A DNA stretch of 17,070 nt from Lysobacteraceae bacterium (GCA_020201235.1 JAIVHD010000227.1:1-17070), one strand, 5' to 3'. Positions 1-9,253 are shown, counted from the stretch's first letter. The notes: a model not told the origin generated them from the sequence alone. A program made the numbers and translations.

Positions 1-139
1 GCTCGAAGATTATGGCTACGATGGCATGAACCAAAGCGTTGTGATGGTCATTTTTTGACCATAGGGAAGTGCGACGATCCGAGCCGTTGCGCCAGCACAG
101 TAACTCGGATGATGGGTTTACCGACCGGTTCGACCCGGA
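1..139. other. Left-edge non-coding stretch with two dyads
   Basis: No convincing gene is visible between the window edge and the end of gyrA. Two inverted repeats are present. One is a perfect 7-bp stem with a 5-nt loop at 44-62 (ATGGTCA, TTTTT, TGACCAT). The other is ATCCGAG at 77-83 with CTCGGAT at 104-110. Either could form a hairpin downstream of gyrA, but neither is followed by a T-run on the gyrA strand, so I do not call a terminator. In Pseudomonas and relatives serC follows gyrA. Nothing of serC is visible here, although it could begin outside the window. Confidence 0.5.
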
Positions 140-2701
140 TCATTCCGCGCCGTCTTCGCCCTCTTCCGGGTTTTCGTCTTCGGAAACCGCGACACGTGCA
201 AGGCCGATCAACTGCTCGTCGTCGTCGAGCCGGATTAGCGTCACGCCCTGCGTGTTGCGGCCCAGCCGCGAGATTTCGTGCACGCCGGTGCGCACCAGCG
301 TGCCGGCGTTCGACGTCAACATGACATCATCTTCCTCGTTGACCGCAAGCGCCGCCACAAGAGCGCCGTTTCGACCCGAAGCCTGGATGCCGATCACGCC
401 CTGGCCGCCGCGATTATAAATTGGAAACTCCTCGAGCGCCGTGCGCTTGCCATATCCATTTTCAGTTGCCAGCAACACATCGTTATCATCGGCGATCAGC
501 ATCGAGACCACCTGCTGGTCCGGCTTGAGGCGGATCCCGACCACCCCCCGGGTCTGCCGACCCATCGGGCGAACCCGCTCTTCCGAGAACCGGATGACTT
601 TGCCGGCCGACGAAAACAGCAAAATGTCGCGCGTGCCGTCGGTAAACGCGACGTCGACCAGTTGATCGTCGCCTTCCAGTTCGATTGCCCAGATGCCGTT
701 CGAGCGAATATGAGCAAAATCCGACAGTGGCGTTTTCTTGACGCGACCGGAACGTGTGGCGAAAAACACAAACCAGTCATCGGGAAATTCGCGCGTCGGC
801 AAAACCGCATTGATTCGTTCGCCTTCATCGAGCGGCAGCAAGTTGACCATCGGCCGCCCGCGGCTGTTGTGGCCGGCCTGGGGCAGCTCGTACACCTTGG
901 TCTTGTAAACCTTGCCGGCGCTGGTAAAGACCAGCAGCGTATCGTGGGTGTTGGTCACCCAGAAGCGTTCGACGAAGTCTTCCTGCTTGGTCTTGGTGGC
1001 GCTGCGCCCGCGTCCGCCGCGCTTCTGGCTTCGGTAACGGTCCAGCGGCTGGTATTTTGCATAGCCGGCGTGCGACAGCGTGACCACAACGTCCTCGGGT
1101 GTGATCAGGTCCTCCATGGTCAGATCCAGCTGGTCGTTCACGATTTCGGTACGGCGCGCATCGCCGAACTCGTCGCGAATCGATTCGAGCTCCTCTCGAA
1201 TGACCTGCATCAGCGCGTCGGGCTCGGAGAGAATTCGAATCAGCTCTCGGATCTGGTCGAGAATTTCCCGGTATTCATCGGAAAGCTTTTCCTGCTCAAG
1301 CCCGGTGAGTTTCTGCAACCGAAGGTCAAGAATTGCCTGGGCCTGGGTCGGCGAGAGTTGGTAGCCGTCGTCGCGCAGGCCGATTTGGGGCAGCAGATCC
1401 TCGGGCCGGGATAGCTCGGCGCCTGCCTGGCCGAGTAGCGCCGCGACCGGTCCGGCCTGCCAGCGCCGCGCCTGCAGGCCTTCGCGCGCATCGGCCGGCG
1501 TTGGCGACTTCTTGATCAGGCTAATGATTTCATCCAGGTTGGCCAGCGCTACGGTCAAGCCCTCAAGGATGTGCGCGCGACTGCGCGACTTGCGTAGCTC
1601 AAACAACGTGCGCTTTGTGACCACGTCGCGACGGTGCTTTAGAAAAGCCTGTAATACCTGACGAATATTGAGCAGTTTTGGCTGGTTGTCGACCAGCGCG
1701 ACCATGTTGATGCCGAACACGCACTGCATCTGGGTGTTCTGGAAGAGGTTGTTGAGCACGATTTCGCCGACTTCGCCGCGCTTGAGCTCGACCACCATGC
1801 GCATGCCGTCCTTGTCGGACTCGTCGCGCAACTCGGAAATACCCTCAAGCTTACGGTTCTTGACTAAATCGGCGATTTTCTCGAGCAGCCTGGCCTTGTT
1901 GACCTGGTAGGGCAGCTCGGTCACGACGATCTTGGTTTTGCCGCTTTCCTCATCCTCGAAATGGGCCACCGCGCGCATGTAAATGCGACCGCGACCGGTC
2001 TCGTAGGCTTCGCGAATGCCCGCAGCACCGTTGATGATGCCTGCGGTCGGAAAATCAGGCCCGGGCATGTACTGCATGATGCCGTCCAGGTCGAGATCCG
2101 GATTTTCGATCAGCCCGAGCAACGCCCCGATCACCTCGTTGAGGTTGTGCGGCGGAATGTTGGTAGCCATGCCAACCGCAATACCCGATGAACCGTTGAT
2201 CAGCAGGTTTGGCACGCGCGTCGGCATGACCGCCGGCTCGTGCTCCGATTCGTCGTAGTTGGGCAGCCAGTTAACCGTATCCTTGTCGATATCGGCGAGC
2301 AGCTGGTGGGCCAGTTTCGCCATGCGGACTTCGGTGTATCGCATGGCTGCGGGCGAATCGCCATCGACCGAGCCGAAGTTGCCCTGGCCGTCGACCAGCA
2401 TGTAGCGCAGCGAGAACGGCTGCGCCATCCGCACGATCGTGTCGTAGACGGCCGTGTCGCCGTGCGGATGATATTTACCGATGACGTCACCGACGACGCG
2501 CGCCGACTTCTTATACGGTTTGTTGAAATCATTTCCGAGCACATGCATGGCGAACAACACGCGTCGGTGGACTGGCTTTAGCCCATCGCGAACGTCGGGC
2601 AAGGCACGCCCGACGATGACACTCATGGCGTAGTCCAGATAGGACTGACGCATTTCATCTTCGAGGTTTACCGGGAGGACTTCCTGGGCAAGTTCAGCCA
2701 T
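140..2701 (-). CDS. gyrA: DNA gyrase subunit A
   Basis: This is the breakage-reunion subunit of the type II topoisomerase that introduces negative supercoils; it acts as an A2B2 complex with GyrB. The 853-residue protein is full length for the family (about 875 in E. coli). The catalytic tyrosine is Tyr122 in the motif RYTEVRM. The quinolone-resistance-determining region reads [11 protein letters not shown] around residues 78-88. It has Thr at position 83, where E. coli has Ser (Thr is also wild type in Pseudomonas), and the usual Asp at 87. The GyrA box that marks gyrase rather than topoisomerase IV is QKRGGRG at 560-566, at the start of the C-terminal beta-pinwheel. The tail ends in a short acidic stretch. 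The start [10 protein letters not shown] is standard for the family. A weak purine-rich ribosome site (AAAGAAG) lies just upstream. The gene sits downstream of mtnA on the same strand but has its own upstream promoter-like sequences. Confidence 0.98.
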   Translation of the reverse strand: MAELAQEVLPVNLEDEMRQSYLDYAMSVIVGRALPDVRDGLKPVHRRVLFAMHVLGNDFNKPYKKSARVVGDVIGKYHPHGDTAVYDTIVRMAQPFSLRYMLVDGQGNFGSVDGDSPAAMRYTEVRMAKLAHQLLADIDKDTVNWLPNYDESEHEPAVMPTRVPNLLINGSSGIAVGMATNIPPHNLNEVIGALLGLIENPDLDLDGIMQYMPGPDFPTAGIINGAAGIREAYETGRGRIYMRAVAHFEDEESGKTKIVVTELPYQVNKARLLEKIADLVKNRKLEGISELRDESDKDGMRMVVELKRGEVGEIVLNNLFQNTQMQCVFGINMVALVDNQPKLLNIRQVLQAFLKHRRDVVTKRTLFELRKSRSRAHILEGLTVALANLDEIISLIKKSPTPADAREGLQARRWQAGPVAALLGQAGAELSRPEDLLPQIGLRDDGYQLSPTQAQAILDLRLQKLTGLEQEKLSDEYREILDQIRELIRILSEPDALMQVIREELESIRDEFGDARRTEIVNDQLDLTMEDLITPEDVVVTLSHAGYAKYQPLDRYRSQKRGGRGRSATKTKQEDFVERFWVTNTHDTLLVFTSAGKVYKTKVYELPQAGHNSRGRPMVNLLPLDEGERINAVLPTREFPDDWFVFFATRSGRVKKTPLSDFAHIRSNGIWAIELEGDDQLVDVAFTDGTRDILLFSSAGKVIRFSEERVRPMGRQTRGVVGIRLKPDQQVVSMLIADDNDVLLATENGYGKRTALEEFPIYNRGGQGVIGIQASGRNGALVAALAVNEEDDVMLTSNAGTLVRTGVHEISRLGRNTQGVTLIRLDDDEQLIGLARVAVSEDENPEEGEDGAE

Positions 2702-2757
2702 GCGTCACTTCTTTAGAATTACTTTTACAAATGCCTTGTAACCGCTTGATTAAATAC

Positions 2758-2786
2758 AATTAACGTTCGAGATTGAATTTGGTCAA
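2758..2786 (-). promoter_or_regulatory. Candidate sigma-70 promoter for gyrA (proximal)
   Basis: Read on the minus strand, TTGACC (2781-2786) is followed after 17 bp by TTAATT (2758-2763), inside an AT-rich stretch directly upstream of gyrA. The -35 match and spacing are good and the -10 match is moderate. It is assigned by eye only. Confidence 0.45.
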
Positions 2787-2809
2787 GAGGCCACCGCAAT
2801 AAGTTTGTC

Positions 2810-2837
2810 ATTCTAGCACAGGCAGCCCTTTTCAACA
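2810..2837 (-). promoter_or_regulatory. Candidate extended -10 promoter for gyrA (distal)
   Basis: On the minus strand TGCTAGAAT (2810-2818) is an extended -10 element (TGn plus TAGAAT). A weak -35 (TGTTGA, 2832-2837) lies 16 bp upstream. It falls in the mtnA-gyrA gap and would let gyrA be transcribed independently of mtnA. The same TGCTAGAATGA string occurs in front of phhA. Confidence 0.4.
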
Positions 2838-2854
2838 GCCTCTCACAGGGGCTC

Positions 2855-3886
2855 TCAGAGCGCCCCGAACAGGCCGCTGATGGCCTGTTCGTAGGGCGGC
2901 CGAAGTACGCCGCCCTCGGTTACGATGAGATCAATCAAGCGGGCCGGTGTCACATCAAAAACCGGGTTGAACGCTCCGATTCCCGGCAACCCGCCGGCGA
3001 TGCCTGCGCTGGACCAGATTTCGTCGGCGGGTCGGTGCTCAATTTGAATCTGTCGGCCGTCCGCTGTGTCCGGATCAACCGTGGAACGGGGTGCGACCAC
3101 CATCATTCGCGCGCCGAAATGACGCGCCAGCACGGCCAGCATTAGCGTGCCGATCTTATTGGCGACATCGCCGTTGGCGGCAATGCGGTCAGCACCGGTA
3201 ATCACCCAGTCGATTTCGCGAGCTTGCAGAAGACTTGCCGCCGCACTCTCAACCAGCATATTGCACGGCACCTGTTCGCGGGCCAGTTCCCACGCGGTCA
3301 GGCGCAGGCCCTGAAGCCAGGGACGTGTCTCGCAGGCGTGCACTGACTTCAAACGGCCTTCGTGCCAGGCCCGAACAATTACGCCAAGTGCCGTGCCAAC
3401 ACCCGCAGTCGCAAGCGAGCCCGTGTTGCAATGGGTCAGAACCCGAGAGCCTGGCGCAAGGTAACTGGCTCCGGCGCGTGCCATTTCTTGATTGGCTGCC
3501 AGATCGTCGGAATGGATTTTGCAAGCGGCCCGCTCCAGATCGGCCAACGCCGCGCCGGGTGTGCTGCCGTCCGCTACGGTAGCGCGCATACGCTCGATCG
3601 CCCAGCGCAGATTGACCGCAGTCGGCCGCGCCTCGATCAGGCGGTCGAGGTCGCCGTGCCAGGCGGAGGTGTCGGCGACACGGTGAGCCGCAGCCAGAAC
3701 GCAGCCGTAAGCGGCCGCGATACCAATTGCCGGTGCGCCGCGAATGAGAAGATCCGAAATGGCCCCGTGAATGGCCTCGATACCTGGCATCTCGACCCAG
3801 TTCTCGGCCGTCGGCAGGTCACGCTGATCGAGCAGCAACAATCGACCGTCGTGCCAGCGTATGGATTCGACCCGTCGTTTTTTCAT
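2855..3886 (-). CDS. mtnA: S-methyl-5-thioribose-1-phosphate isomerase
   Basis: MtnA converts 5-methylthioribose 1-phosphate to 5-methylthioribulose 1-phosphate in the methionine salvage pathway, which recycles methylthioadenosine from polyamine synthesis. The 343-residue length is typical. Family motifs are in order: RGAPAIG at 49-55, HCNTGSLATAG with the expected catalytic Cys at 153, ETRPWLQG from 186, and ITGADRIAANGDV with the expected catalytic Asp at 233. These separate it from the related eIF2B-type proteins. No other salvage gene lies in the window. Position immediately upstream of gyrA matches the arrangement in Pseudomonas. The start MKKRRVESIRW has only a distant purine-rich site (GGGAG) upstream. 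Confidence 0.96.
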   Translation of the reverse strand: MKKRRVESIRWHDGRLLLLDQRDLPTAENWVEMPGIEAIHGAISDLLIRGAPAIGIAAAYGCVLAAAHRVADTSAWHGDLDRLIEARPTAVNLRWAIERMRATVADGSTPGAALADLERAACKIHSDDLAANQEMARAGASYLAPGSRVLTHCNTGSLATAGVGTALGVIVRAWHEGRLKSVHACETRPWLQGLRLTAWELAREQVPCNMLVESAAASLLQAREIDWVITGADRIAANGDVANKIGTLMLAVLARHFGARMMVVAPRSTVDPDTADGRQIQIEHRPADEIWSSAGIAGGLPGIGAFNPVFDVTPARLIDLIVTEGGVLRPPYEQAISGLFGAL

Positions 3887-3909
3887 GCCCGTATTTTACT
3901 CCCGCTGAG

Positions 3910-3924
3910 CCCGGCTGATTCACC
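3910..3924 (+). repeat. Solo terminus of the CCCGGCT-TTCACC repeat family
   Basis: CCCGGCTGATTCACC is identical to the outer 15 bases of the right end of the element at 5609-5783, read inward, and nearly identical to the left end of the element at 13559-13737. No matching second end is visible before the cyclophilin gene, and the interior does not align clearly with the two full copies. I therefore read it as a decayed copy or an isolated end in the 157-bp mtnA/cyclophilin divergent gap. Confidence 0.6.
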
Positions 3925-3994
3925 ATCCCTGCGCGGGCACCCTGCAAAGGGTCGCTCGAGGCAGCTGCCAGATAGCGTGCACTCATTCGCAACA

Positions 3995-4022
3995 TTGATT
4001 TATGATTGCCCAACCCTAAATT
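3995..4022 (+). promoter_or_regulatory. Possible promoter for the cyclophilin gene
   Basis: TTGATT (3995-4000) and TAAATT (4017-4022) are spaced 16 bp apart in the AT-richer part of the gap, ending about 20 bases before the ATG. An alternative -10 is TATGAT at 4001-4006. No good Shine-Dalgarno sequence precedes the start. Confidence 0.3.
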
Positions 4023-4043
4023 TCCGCTAATACGGACTCAATC

Positions 4044-4637
4044 ATGAAAATCATTTTTGCCTTGATCCTGGCATTTCCCCTAATGGCTTGTGGCCAGCAA
4101 GAAGGCGGCGAGACCGAAAATCCATTCGAAAAGGAGCTCCCTACATTGATTATTCACACTTCCATGGGCGACATTACGGTCGAATTATTCGAAGACCAGG
4201 CGCCGATTTCAGCCAAGAATTTTCTCGACTACGCCAAGGACGGCTTTTACGACGGCACAATTTTTCATCGCGTCATCAGCGGCTTCATGATCCAGGGCGG
4301 TGGCTTCGATGCCAACATGACGCCAAAGCCGACCCGTGAGCCGATTACCAACGAAGCCGACAACGGCTTGACCAACAGTCGCGGCACACTGGCCATGGCC
4401 CGAACCAACATGCCGCATTCGGCCACCGCCCAGTTTTTCATCAACACGGTCGACAACCCTGCCCTGGATCATCGTGGCAAGCAGTCCGGCGGCACCTGGG
4501 GCTACGCGGTATTTGGCCGGGTCACCGACGGCATGGATGTAGTCGACAAGATCCGTGCGGTCGAAACCGGGAACAAGGGCATGCACCAGGACGTTCCGGT
4601 CGAGCCGATCGCAATCGAGCGGGTTGAGATCCAGTAA
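4044..4637 (+). CDS. Cyclophilin-type peptidyl-prolyl isomerase, predicted lipoprotein
   Basis: This enzyme catalyses cis-trans isomerisation of proline peptide bonds. The 197-residue protein begins with a short hydrophobic signal ending in a lipobox, LMAC, with the acylated Cys at residue 16. It is followed by Gly, so the lipoprotein should pass to the outer membrane rather than stay in the inner membrane, and it would act in the periplasm. The cyclophilin domain spans about 33-196: [15 protein letters not shown] at 73-87 with the key Arg at 76, [12 protein letters not shown] at 127-138, and [18 protein letters not shown] near 153-170. It resembles PpiA/PpiB, but the lipid anchor differs from the soluble forms I know, so I give no symbol. 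It stands between the divergent mtnA and the co-directional lpxH, 188 bp from the latter. Confidence 0.93.
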   Translation: MKIIFALILAFPLMACGQQEGGETENPFEKELPTLIIHTSMGDITVELFEDQAPISAKNFLDYAKDGFYDGTIFHRVISGFMIQGGGFDANMTPKPTREPITNEADNGLTNSRGTLAMARTNMPHSATAQFFINTVDNPALDHRGKQSGGTWGYAVFGRVTDGMDVVDKIRAVETGNKGMHQDVPVEPIAIERVEIQ

Positions 4638-4643
4638 AACGAC

Positions 4644-4679
4644 GATTAAGACCAAGATTAAGACGACGAATAAGACGTC
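4644..4679 (+). repeat. Three tandem 12-bp units
   Basis: GATTAAGACCAA, GATTAAGACGAC and GAATAAGACGTC follow each other without gaps, six bases after the cyclophilin stop codon. They are AT-richer than the surroundings. All three units carry TAA in the same frame, so they are not coding in that frame. No function is evident. Confidence 0.75.
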
Positions 4680-4825
4680 AATCGTACGATGATACGCTCG
4701 ACCGCTGATCCAGGTGACTGCGGCAGCACGGCGCGGGCGTCACCCAGCCGCGCCGGCGCTGAAGGCATCGATATGAGCGGTCGGGCGGTCCACCACCCTG
4801 CCCAAGCAAAACGTCTGGCGCGTCC

Positions 4826-5608
4826 ATGACTTCGAGGACGCTTTTCATCTCCGACCTGCATCTGGGCCGTTCGCAGCCAGTCATCACCCGACAGTTTCTC
4901 GATTTTCTCGCCGGACCCGCCCACCAGGCCGACGCGCTGTTCATCCTGGGAGATCTTTTCGAGGCATGGATTGGCGACGATGCGATTGGACCGCTCGAAC
5001 AGTCGGTTGCCCAAGGCTTGCGCGCGCTCAGCGCGGCCGGAACCGAAATACACTTCCTGACCGGTAACCGGGATTTTCTGCTTGGGCAGGAGTACTGCAG
5101 GCGGGCGGCCATGCGTCCAATCCAGGAGCCGTTTTTAATCAATCTCTACGGTGTCCCCACGGTTCTATTGCACGGCGACACGTTGTGCACCAACGACATC
5201 GCCTACCAGCGCTTTCGAAAACGTGTCATGGACCGCGCCTGGCAGCAGCGCATGCTTTCCCGCCCACTCTGGTTTCGCCGCGGCCTGGCTGCGGTGCTGC
5301 GCGCTGCAAGCCGGGCTCGAAACCGAAACCTGCGTCCGGCAATTACCGACGTCAGCGCCGGAGCAGTCGAAGAACTATTTCGGCAAAGCGGTGCGCAGCG
5401 CATGATCCACGGCCATACCCACCGACCCTTCCGGCATCGTCATGATGTCGACGGCCAACCGCGCGAACGCATAGTTCTCGGCGATTGGTACGATCAGGGC
5501 AGCGTTTTAACCATGACTTCTACCGAATCGGAATTGGCCTCGATTTCAAGAGCGTCTCGCCCGCCGCAACCTTCAGTACGGCTCGCAACGAGCCCAAGGA
5601 TTCCATAA
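4826..5608 (+). CDS. lpxH: UDP-2,3-diacylglucosamine diphosphatase
   Basis: LpxH hydrolyses UDP-2,3-diacylglucosamine to lipid X (2,3-diacylglucosamine 1-phosphate) and UMP, the fourth step of lipid A synthesis, at the inner face of the cytoplasmic membrane. The calcineurin-like metal site is complete: Asp10 and His12 in SDLHLG, Asp43 in LGDLFEAW, Asn81 in GNRDF, His116 in HGD, and His195/His197 in HGHTH. Each is offset by two from the E. coli numbering. The conserved GDWYDQGSV near 219-227 marks the usual end of the fold. The 260-residue protein then has an extra tail of about 30 residues rich in Ser, Arg and Pro. Its TAA stop lies in the ATAA that flanks the inserted repeat at 5609. The ATG has no clear Shine-Dalgarno sequence. 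There are no other lipid A genes nearby. Confidence 0.96.
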   Translation: MTSRTLFISDLHLGRSQPVITRQFLDFLAGPAHQADALFILGDLFEAWIGDDAIGPLEQSVAQGLRALSAAGTEIHFLTGNRDFLLGQEYCRRAAMRPIQEPFLINLYGVPTVLLHGDTLCTNDIAYQRFRKRVMDRAWQQRMLSRPLWFRRGLAAVLRAASRARNRNLRPAITDVSAGAVEELFRQSGAQRMIHGHTHRPFRHRHDVDGQPRERIVLGDWYDQGSVLTMTSTESELASISRASRPPQPSVRLATSPRIP

Positions 5609-5783
5609 CCCGGCTTTTTCACCCACCCTCCTGTAGCACCGCCATGGCCCGCGTCTGCGGCGTTTCGCTCGGTTACGCATCCTGACCGGAAAGGCCCGTA
5701 CGCTTCCGCTGTGGATCGTCGCAAAACGCTCCAGCCACGGCACTTGGCGGCACCTCGCAACGGCGGGCGGTGAATCAGCCGGG
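5609..5783 (+). mobile_element. MITE-like element, copy 1 (175 bp)
   Basis: The element begins CCCGGCTTTTTCACC (5609-5623) and ends GGTGAATCAGCCGGG (5769-5783), which are near-perfect terminal inverted repeats. It is flanked on both sides by ATAA (5605-5608 and 5784-5787), a 4-bp direct repeat expected of transposon insertion. An internal GCGTTT (5660-5665) pairs with AAACGC (5724-5729). It codes for nothing convincing. Its reverse complement aligns along its length with the element at 13559-13737; shared blocks include CGTCTGCGG (5652-5660) and GCATCCT (5677-5683). I read it as a non-autonomous, MITE-type element. The 4-bp duplication would fit several IS families, and I cannot identify the parent. 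Confidence 0.75.
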
Positions 5784-5850
5784 ATAAAATCCTCAAGCGA
5801 CTGTTTGAACCCCAAGCCACGCAAATTGATGCGGCGACGGCGGCGACGAT

Positions 5851-6534
5851 TCAGGCCTTTGAGCCCGATGTTTTGATCTTGTCCGAAGCCCTTCCGTTTG
5901 CCTCGCGATCGGCTTGTGCAGAAGTTTTCGGCTCGGATCTGGAGGGGGAACGATCACTCTGCGTGCCATCGACCGGCTTATCTGCCGGCTTGCTATCTGC
6001 CGGCTTGCTATCTGCCGGCTTGCTATCTGCCGGCTTGCTGTCTACCGGCTTGCTGTCGGCCGGCTTGCTGTCGGCCGGCTGGTCATCACCTTTGCTGCCG
6101 GTCAAAGATTGGCCGACGTGACTCCGGCTTTGCTGGCTGGCAACGGAGGGTTTCTTGAGCGGGTCGGCCAACTCTGAGGTCTTTGAATGATCTCCTGTGG
6201 AATCACCGGACTCGGTACTGCCGAGGTGGTGCAGGCGGACTTCATGGCGGCTGACCTTTGGCATGCGCTCGGCCAACATGCGGTCGTCGGCCAGTTTTTC
6301 AGCGCCCTGGCTGAGATGATCGAAAACGTCCTTGTAGCTATCGGTCAATTGATTAATCAGTCGCGCGGTCTCGACAAAATGTTCGCTGACCTCTTCGCGA
6401 AATTGTTCATTTTCGCGCCGAATGCTTTCAACCGACTCGCCCGAACTGCTGCGTTTATTCATCAACCACACTGCGGCTGCTCCGATGGCGGTGCCGATGA
6501 TCAAACCCGCGAACAACCAGACCAATACGTCCAT
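5851..6534 (-). CDS. ZapG/YhcB-like (DUF1043) inner-membrane protein with SKPAD repeat tail
   Basis: The N-terminal part matches the gammaproteobacterial YhcB/ZapG family: one transmembrane helix (about 3-25), then a coiled-coil cytoplasmic segment with ENEQFREEVSEHFVETARLI at 41-60 and SYKDVFDHLSQGAEKLA at 66-82. In E. coli this protein links cell division and envelope synthesis and is about 132 residues long. Here the protein has 227 residues. The extra 110 or so are low-complexity, rich in Ser, Asp, Lys and Pro, and include about six SKPAD-type pentapeptides at 152-189. The tail is very hydrophilic and probably disordered. The gene lies 74 bp downstream of alaS on the same strand, and the two may be co-transcribed. 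The family assignment is firm for the first 100 residues; the role of the tail is unknown. Confidence 0.88.
   Translation of the reverse strand: MDVLVWLFAGLIIGTAIGAAAVWLMNKRSSSGESVESIRRENEQFREEVSEHFVETARLINQLTDSYKDVFDHLSQGAEKLADDRMLAERMPKVSRHEVRLHHLGSTESGDSTGDHSKTSELADPLKKPSVASQQSRSHVGQSLTGSKGDDQPADSKPADSKPVDSKPADSKPADSKPADSKPADKPVDGTQSDRSPSRSEPKTSAQADREANGRASDKIKTSGSKA
5985..6074 (-). repeat. 15-bp in-frame minisatellite
   Basis: Six successive 15-bp units (plus strand CCGGCTTGCTATCTG and close variants) run without gaps, with partial units on both sides (from 5973 and to about 6081). On the coding strand each unit gives SKPAD or SKPVD. Because the unit is a multiple of three, gain or loss of copies would keep the reading frame, so the tail length of this protein may vary between strains. 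Confidence 0.92.
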
Positions 6535-6608
6535 TTTTTTGCGCCCTGTCGTGTTAAGTCAGCCGTTAGGCTAACAGATCAAATGTTTCGGTCGGGTACC
6601 GCTGCGCC

Positions 6609-9224
6609 TCAATCGATGTTTTGGTCGACCCAGTGGTAGACCGATTCAAGGGCAGAATCCAGTGATCCCGCGTCGGTTCCGCCGGCTTGGGCAAAATCAG
6701 GACGTCCACCGCCCTTTCCACCAACCTGTTCGGCCACGTAGTTGACCAACTCGCCGGCCCGAAAACGGTTGCTCAAATCGCTGGTAACGCCGGCCACGAG
6801 CCGCACTCTGCCCTCGGCCACGGTGCTGAGTACGATAATGGCCGAGCCAAGCTTATTCTTGAGCTGATCGACGGTGTCGCGAAGGCTGTTCGGATCGACC
6901 CCCTCGAGTTTTTGCGAAACCACGCGAATACCGCGGATGTCGCGGACATTCGAACCCAGGTCCGAGCCGCGTGCTGCAGCGAGCTTGCCCTTGATCCGCT
7001 CAAGCTGTTTTTCGAGTTCGCGCGAGCGCTCCAGCAACTGGTCGACCCGCCGGCCGGCCTCGGCCGGGGTCGACTTCAGGCGCGCAGCGATCTCGCGCAA
7101 CGACTTGTCGGCCTGCTGCATCCAGGCGACCGCCTGGCGACCGGCGACCGCCTCAATGCGCCGCACGCCGGCTGAAATACCAGTCTCGGAGAGAATCTTG
7201 AAAACACCGATATCGCCGACCCGGTCAACGTGAGTGCCACCACACAACTCGGTGGAATAATCGCCGAAGCGCAGCACGCGCACGCGGTCGCCGTATTTGT
7301 CGCCGAAAAAGGCCAGCGCGCCGGCTGCCAGCGCCTCATCGTAATCCATCACGCTGACGGTCGCGGCCTCGTTAGCCTGGATCTGTTCGTTAACCCGCCG
7401 TTCAATGGCATCGACCTGCTCCGCGGTCAGTGGATCAAAGTGCGAAAAATCAAAGCGCAGGCGGTCAGCTGCGACCAGCGAGCCCTTTTGCTGGACATGC
7501 GCGCCGAGGATATCGCGCAGCGCCGCATGCAGAAGATGAGTGGCCGAGTGATGCCGTACGATATCGGCGCGCTGTTCGCGGTCAACCTTCGCGCGAACGC
7601 GGTCGGCAACGTTTAATGCGCCCTCTTTAAGCGTGCCTTCGTGCACATGGTAGGAACCCGCGCGTTTGCGCGTATCGGTGACTTCAAAGCGTGTCGAATC
7701 CGCTTCCAGCACGCCGGTATCGCCGATCTGGCCGCCCGACTCGGCGTAAAACGGTGTCCTGTCGAGCAACACCCGGGCTGATTCACCGGCCTGGAGTGCA
7801 TCGCGCTCGACGCCGTCGACAATGATCGACAGCACCGTGGCATCGCAAACCAGATCGCTGCCGTAGCCCAGAAATTCGGTCGTGTCGAGCTTGGCGATCG
7901 CGTCGGCCGAGATCTCGTCGTTGACATTGAACTGGCCGGCCGCGCGCGCGCGCTCACGCTGCGCCTGCATTTCGGTCTCAAAGCCGTTGTCATCAACGCT
8001 CAGACCGCGCTCGCGCGCAATGTCGTGGGTCAGATCGAGCGGAAAACCGAAGGTGTCGTACAGCTTAAATGCGATTGCGCCAGGAATGACACTCGACGCC
8101 AGGCGGCTCAATTCATCCTCCAGGAGTTTCATCCCCTGGTCCAGGGTCTCGCCGAAACGCCGCTCTTCGCGAGCCAGCGTGTCGGCGATGCCGAGCTGCT
8201 GCTCGGCCAGTTCCGGGTAGGCGTCGCCCATCGCCTCGACCAGCGGCTCTACCATGGCGGCTAGAAAAGGCTGCTTGCAGCCCAGCTTGTAACCGTGCCG
8301 GATCGCGCGCCGGATGATTCGCCGCAGCACATAGCCGCGGCCTTCATTGGCCGGCAACACGCCATCAGCGATCAAAAAGGCGCAAGCACGAATGTGGTCG
8401 GCGATGACTTTCAGCGACGCCTGTGTCAAATCGTGGGCGCCGGTTTTTTCGGCCGCGGCCCGAATCAAATGCTGGAAAAGATCGATTTCATAGTTGGAAT
8501 GCACGCCCTGGAGAACGGCCACGAGGCGCTCCAGCCCCATGCCCGTATCGACACACGGGCGCGGCAATGGCGTCAGCGAACCATCGGCGGCGCGGTCGAA
8601 CTGCATGAACACCAGGTTCCAGATTTCAATGTAGCGGTCGCCGTCTTCATCCGGCGATCCCGGAGGGCCGCCGGGCACATCCGGGCCGTGATCGTAGAAA
8701 ATCTCGCTGCACGGGCCGCACGGGCCGGTTTCGCCCATCGACCAGAAATTATCCTTGGCACCAATTCGCGAAAACCGCTCCGGACTGACGCCGATTTCGT
8801 TGAGCCAGATATCGGCCGCTTCATCGTCGTCATCAAACACCGTAATCCACAGCTTCGCAGGCTGAAAGCCGCAGTTTTCAGTCAAAAAAACCCATGCGAA
8901 TTCAATGGCTTCTCGTTTGAAGTAATCACCAAAGCTGAAGTTTCCGAGCATTTCAAAAAATGTGTGATGACGCGCGGTATAGCCGACATTTTCGAGATCG
9001 TTATGCTTTCCGCCGGCGCGCACACAGCGTTGCGAACTGGTCGCTCGCGTGTAATCGGGTTTTTCGACCCCGAGAAACACGTCTTTGAACTGGACCATGC
9101 CCGCATTGGTGAAAAGCAGCGTCGGATCGTTGGCCGGCACCAGCGAGCTCGATCGCACATCGCGATGGCCGCGTGCGACAAAAAAATCGAGGAATTCCCG
9201 GCGAATTTCAGCGGTCGTCTTCAT
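6609..9224 (-). CDS. alaS: Alanyl-tRNA synthetase
   Basis: AlaS charges tRNA-Ala with alanine in the cytoplasm and hydrolyses mischarged Ser/Gly-tRNA. The 871-residue length is normal. The class II catalytic domain occupies about 1-240, with [19 protein letters not shown] near 85-103 and DTGMGLERL near 226-234. The editing domain has the metal-binding HHSATH (His559 and His563) and CGGTH (Cys661 and His665). A C-terminal Ala domain rich in Gly follows ([15 protein letters not shown] near 840-855). The start [15 protein letters not shown] is standard for the family. There is no strong Shine-Dalgarno sequence. A TATAGT -10-like hexamer lies 30 bp upstream (9254-9259). Confidence 0.98.
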   Translation of the reverse strand: MKTTAEIRREFLDFFVARGHRDVRSSSLVPANDPTLLFTNAGMVQFKDVFLGVEKPDYTRATSSQRCVRAGGKHNDLENVGYTARHHTFFEMLGNFSFGDYFKREAIEFAWVFLTENCGFQPAKLWITVFDDDDEAADIWLNEIGVSPERFSRIGAKDNFWSMGETGPCGPCSEIFYDHGPDVPGGPPGSPDEDGDRYIEIWNLVFMQFDRAADGSLTPLPRPCVDTGMGLERLVAVLQGVHSNYEIDLFQHLIRAAAEKTGAHDLTQASLKVIADHIRACAFLIADGVLPANEGRGYVLRRIIRRAIRHGYKLGCKQPFLAAMVEPLVEAMGDAYPELAEQQLGIADTLAREERRFGETLDQGMKLLEDELSRLASSVIPGAIAFKLYDTFGFPLDLTHDIARERGLSVDDNGFETEMQAQRERARAAGQFNVNDEISADAIAKLDTTEFLGYGSDLVCDATVLSIIVDGVERDALQAGESARVLLDRTPFYAESGGQIGDTGVLEADSTRFEVTDTRKRAGSYHVHEGTLKEGALNVADRVRAKVDREQRADIVRHHSATHLLHAALRDILGAHVQQKGSLVAADRLRFDFSHFDPLTAEQVDAIERRVNEQIQANEAATVSVMDYDEALAAGALAFFGDKYGDRVRVLRFGDYSTELCGGTHVDRVGDIGVFKILSETGISAGVRRIEAVAGRQAVAWMQQADKSLREIAARLKSTPAEAGRRVDQLLERSRELEKQLERIKGKLAAARGSDLGSNVRDIRGIRVVSQKLEGVDPNSLRDTVDQLKNKLGSAIIVLSTVAEGRVRLVAGVTSDLSNRFRAGELVNYVAEQVGGKGGGRPDFAQAGGTDAGSLDSALESVYHWVDQNID

Positions 9225-9253
9225 CTGCAGTCAGTCATTGATTTCAGCCGGCA

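Noticed and set aside
44..62. Rho-independent terminator for gyrA
   Set aside because: The dyad is perfect, but no T-run follows it on the gyrA strand and the stem is short and AT-rich.
278..1414. Long plus-strand ORF (378 codons) antisense to gyrA
   Set aside because: It lies wholly inside gyrA on the opposite strand, has no recognisable domain, and arises from GC-rich codon bias.
140..2701. Quinolone-resistance mutation at GyrA position 83
   Set aside because: Thr83 is the normal residue in several gammaproteobacteria and Asp87 is intact, so it is not evidence of resistance.
2836..2852. Terminator between mtnA and gyrA (AGCCTC-TCACA-GGGGCT)
   Set aside because: The stem is only six pairs with a wobble and is not followed by a T-run on the minus strand.
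4658..5142. Minus-strand ORFs over the start of lpxH
   Set aside because: They overlap the lpxH metal-binding motifs and show no family resemblance.
5973..6081. CRISPR-like array
   Set aside because: The 15-bp units are directly adjacent with no spacers and encode an in-frame pentapeptide.
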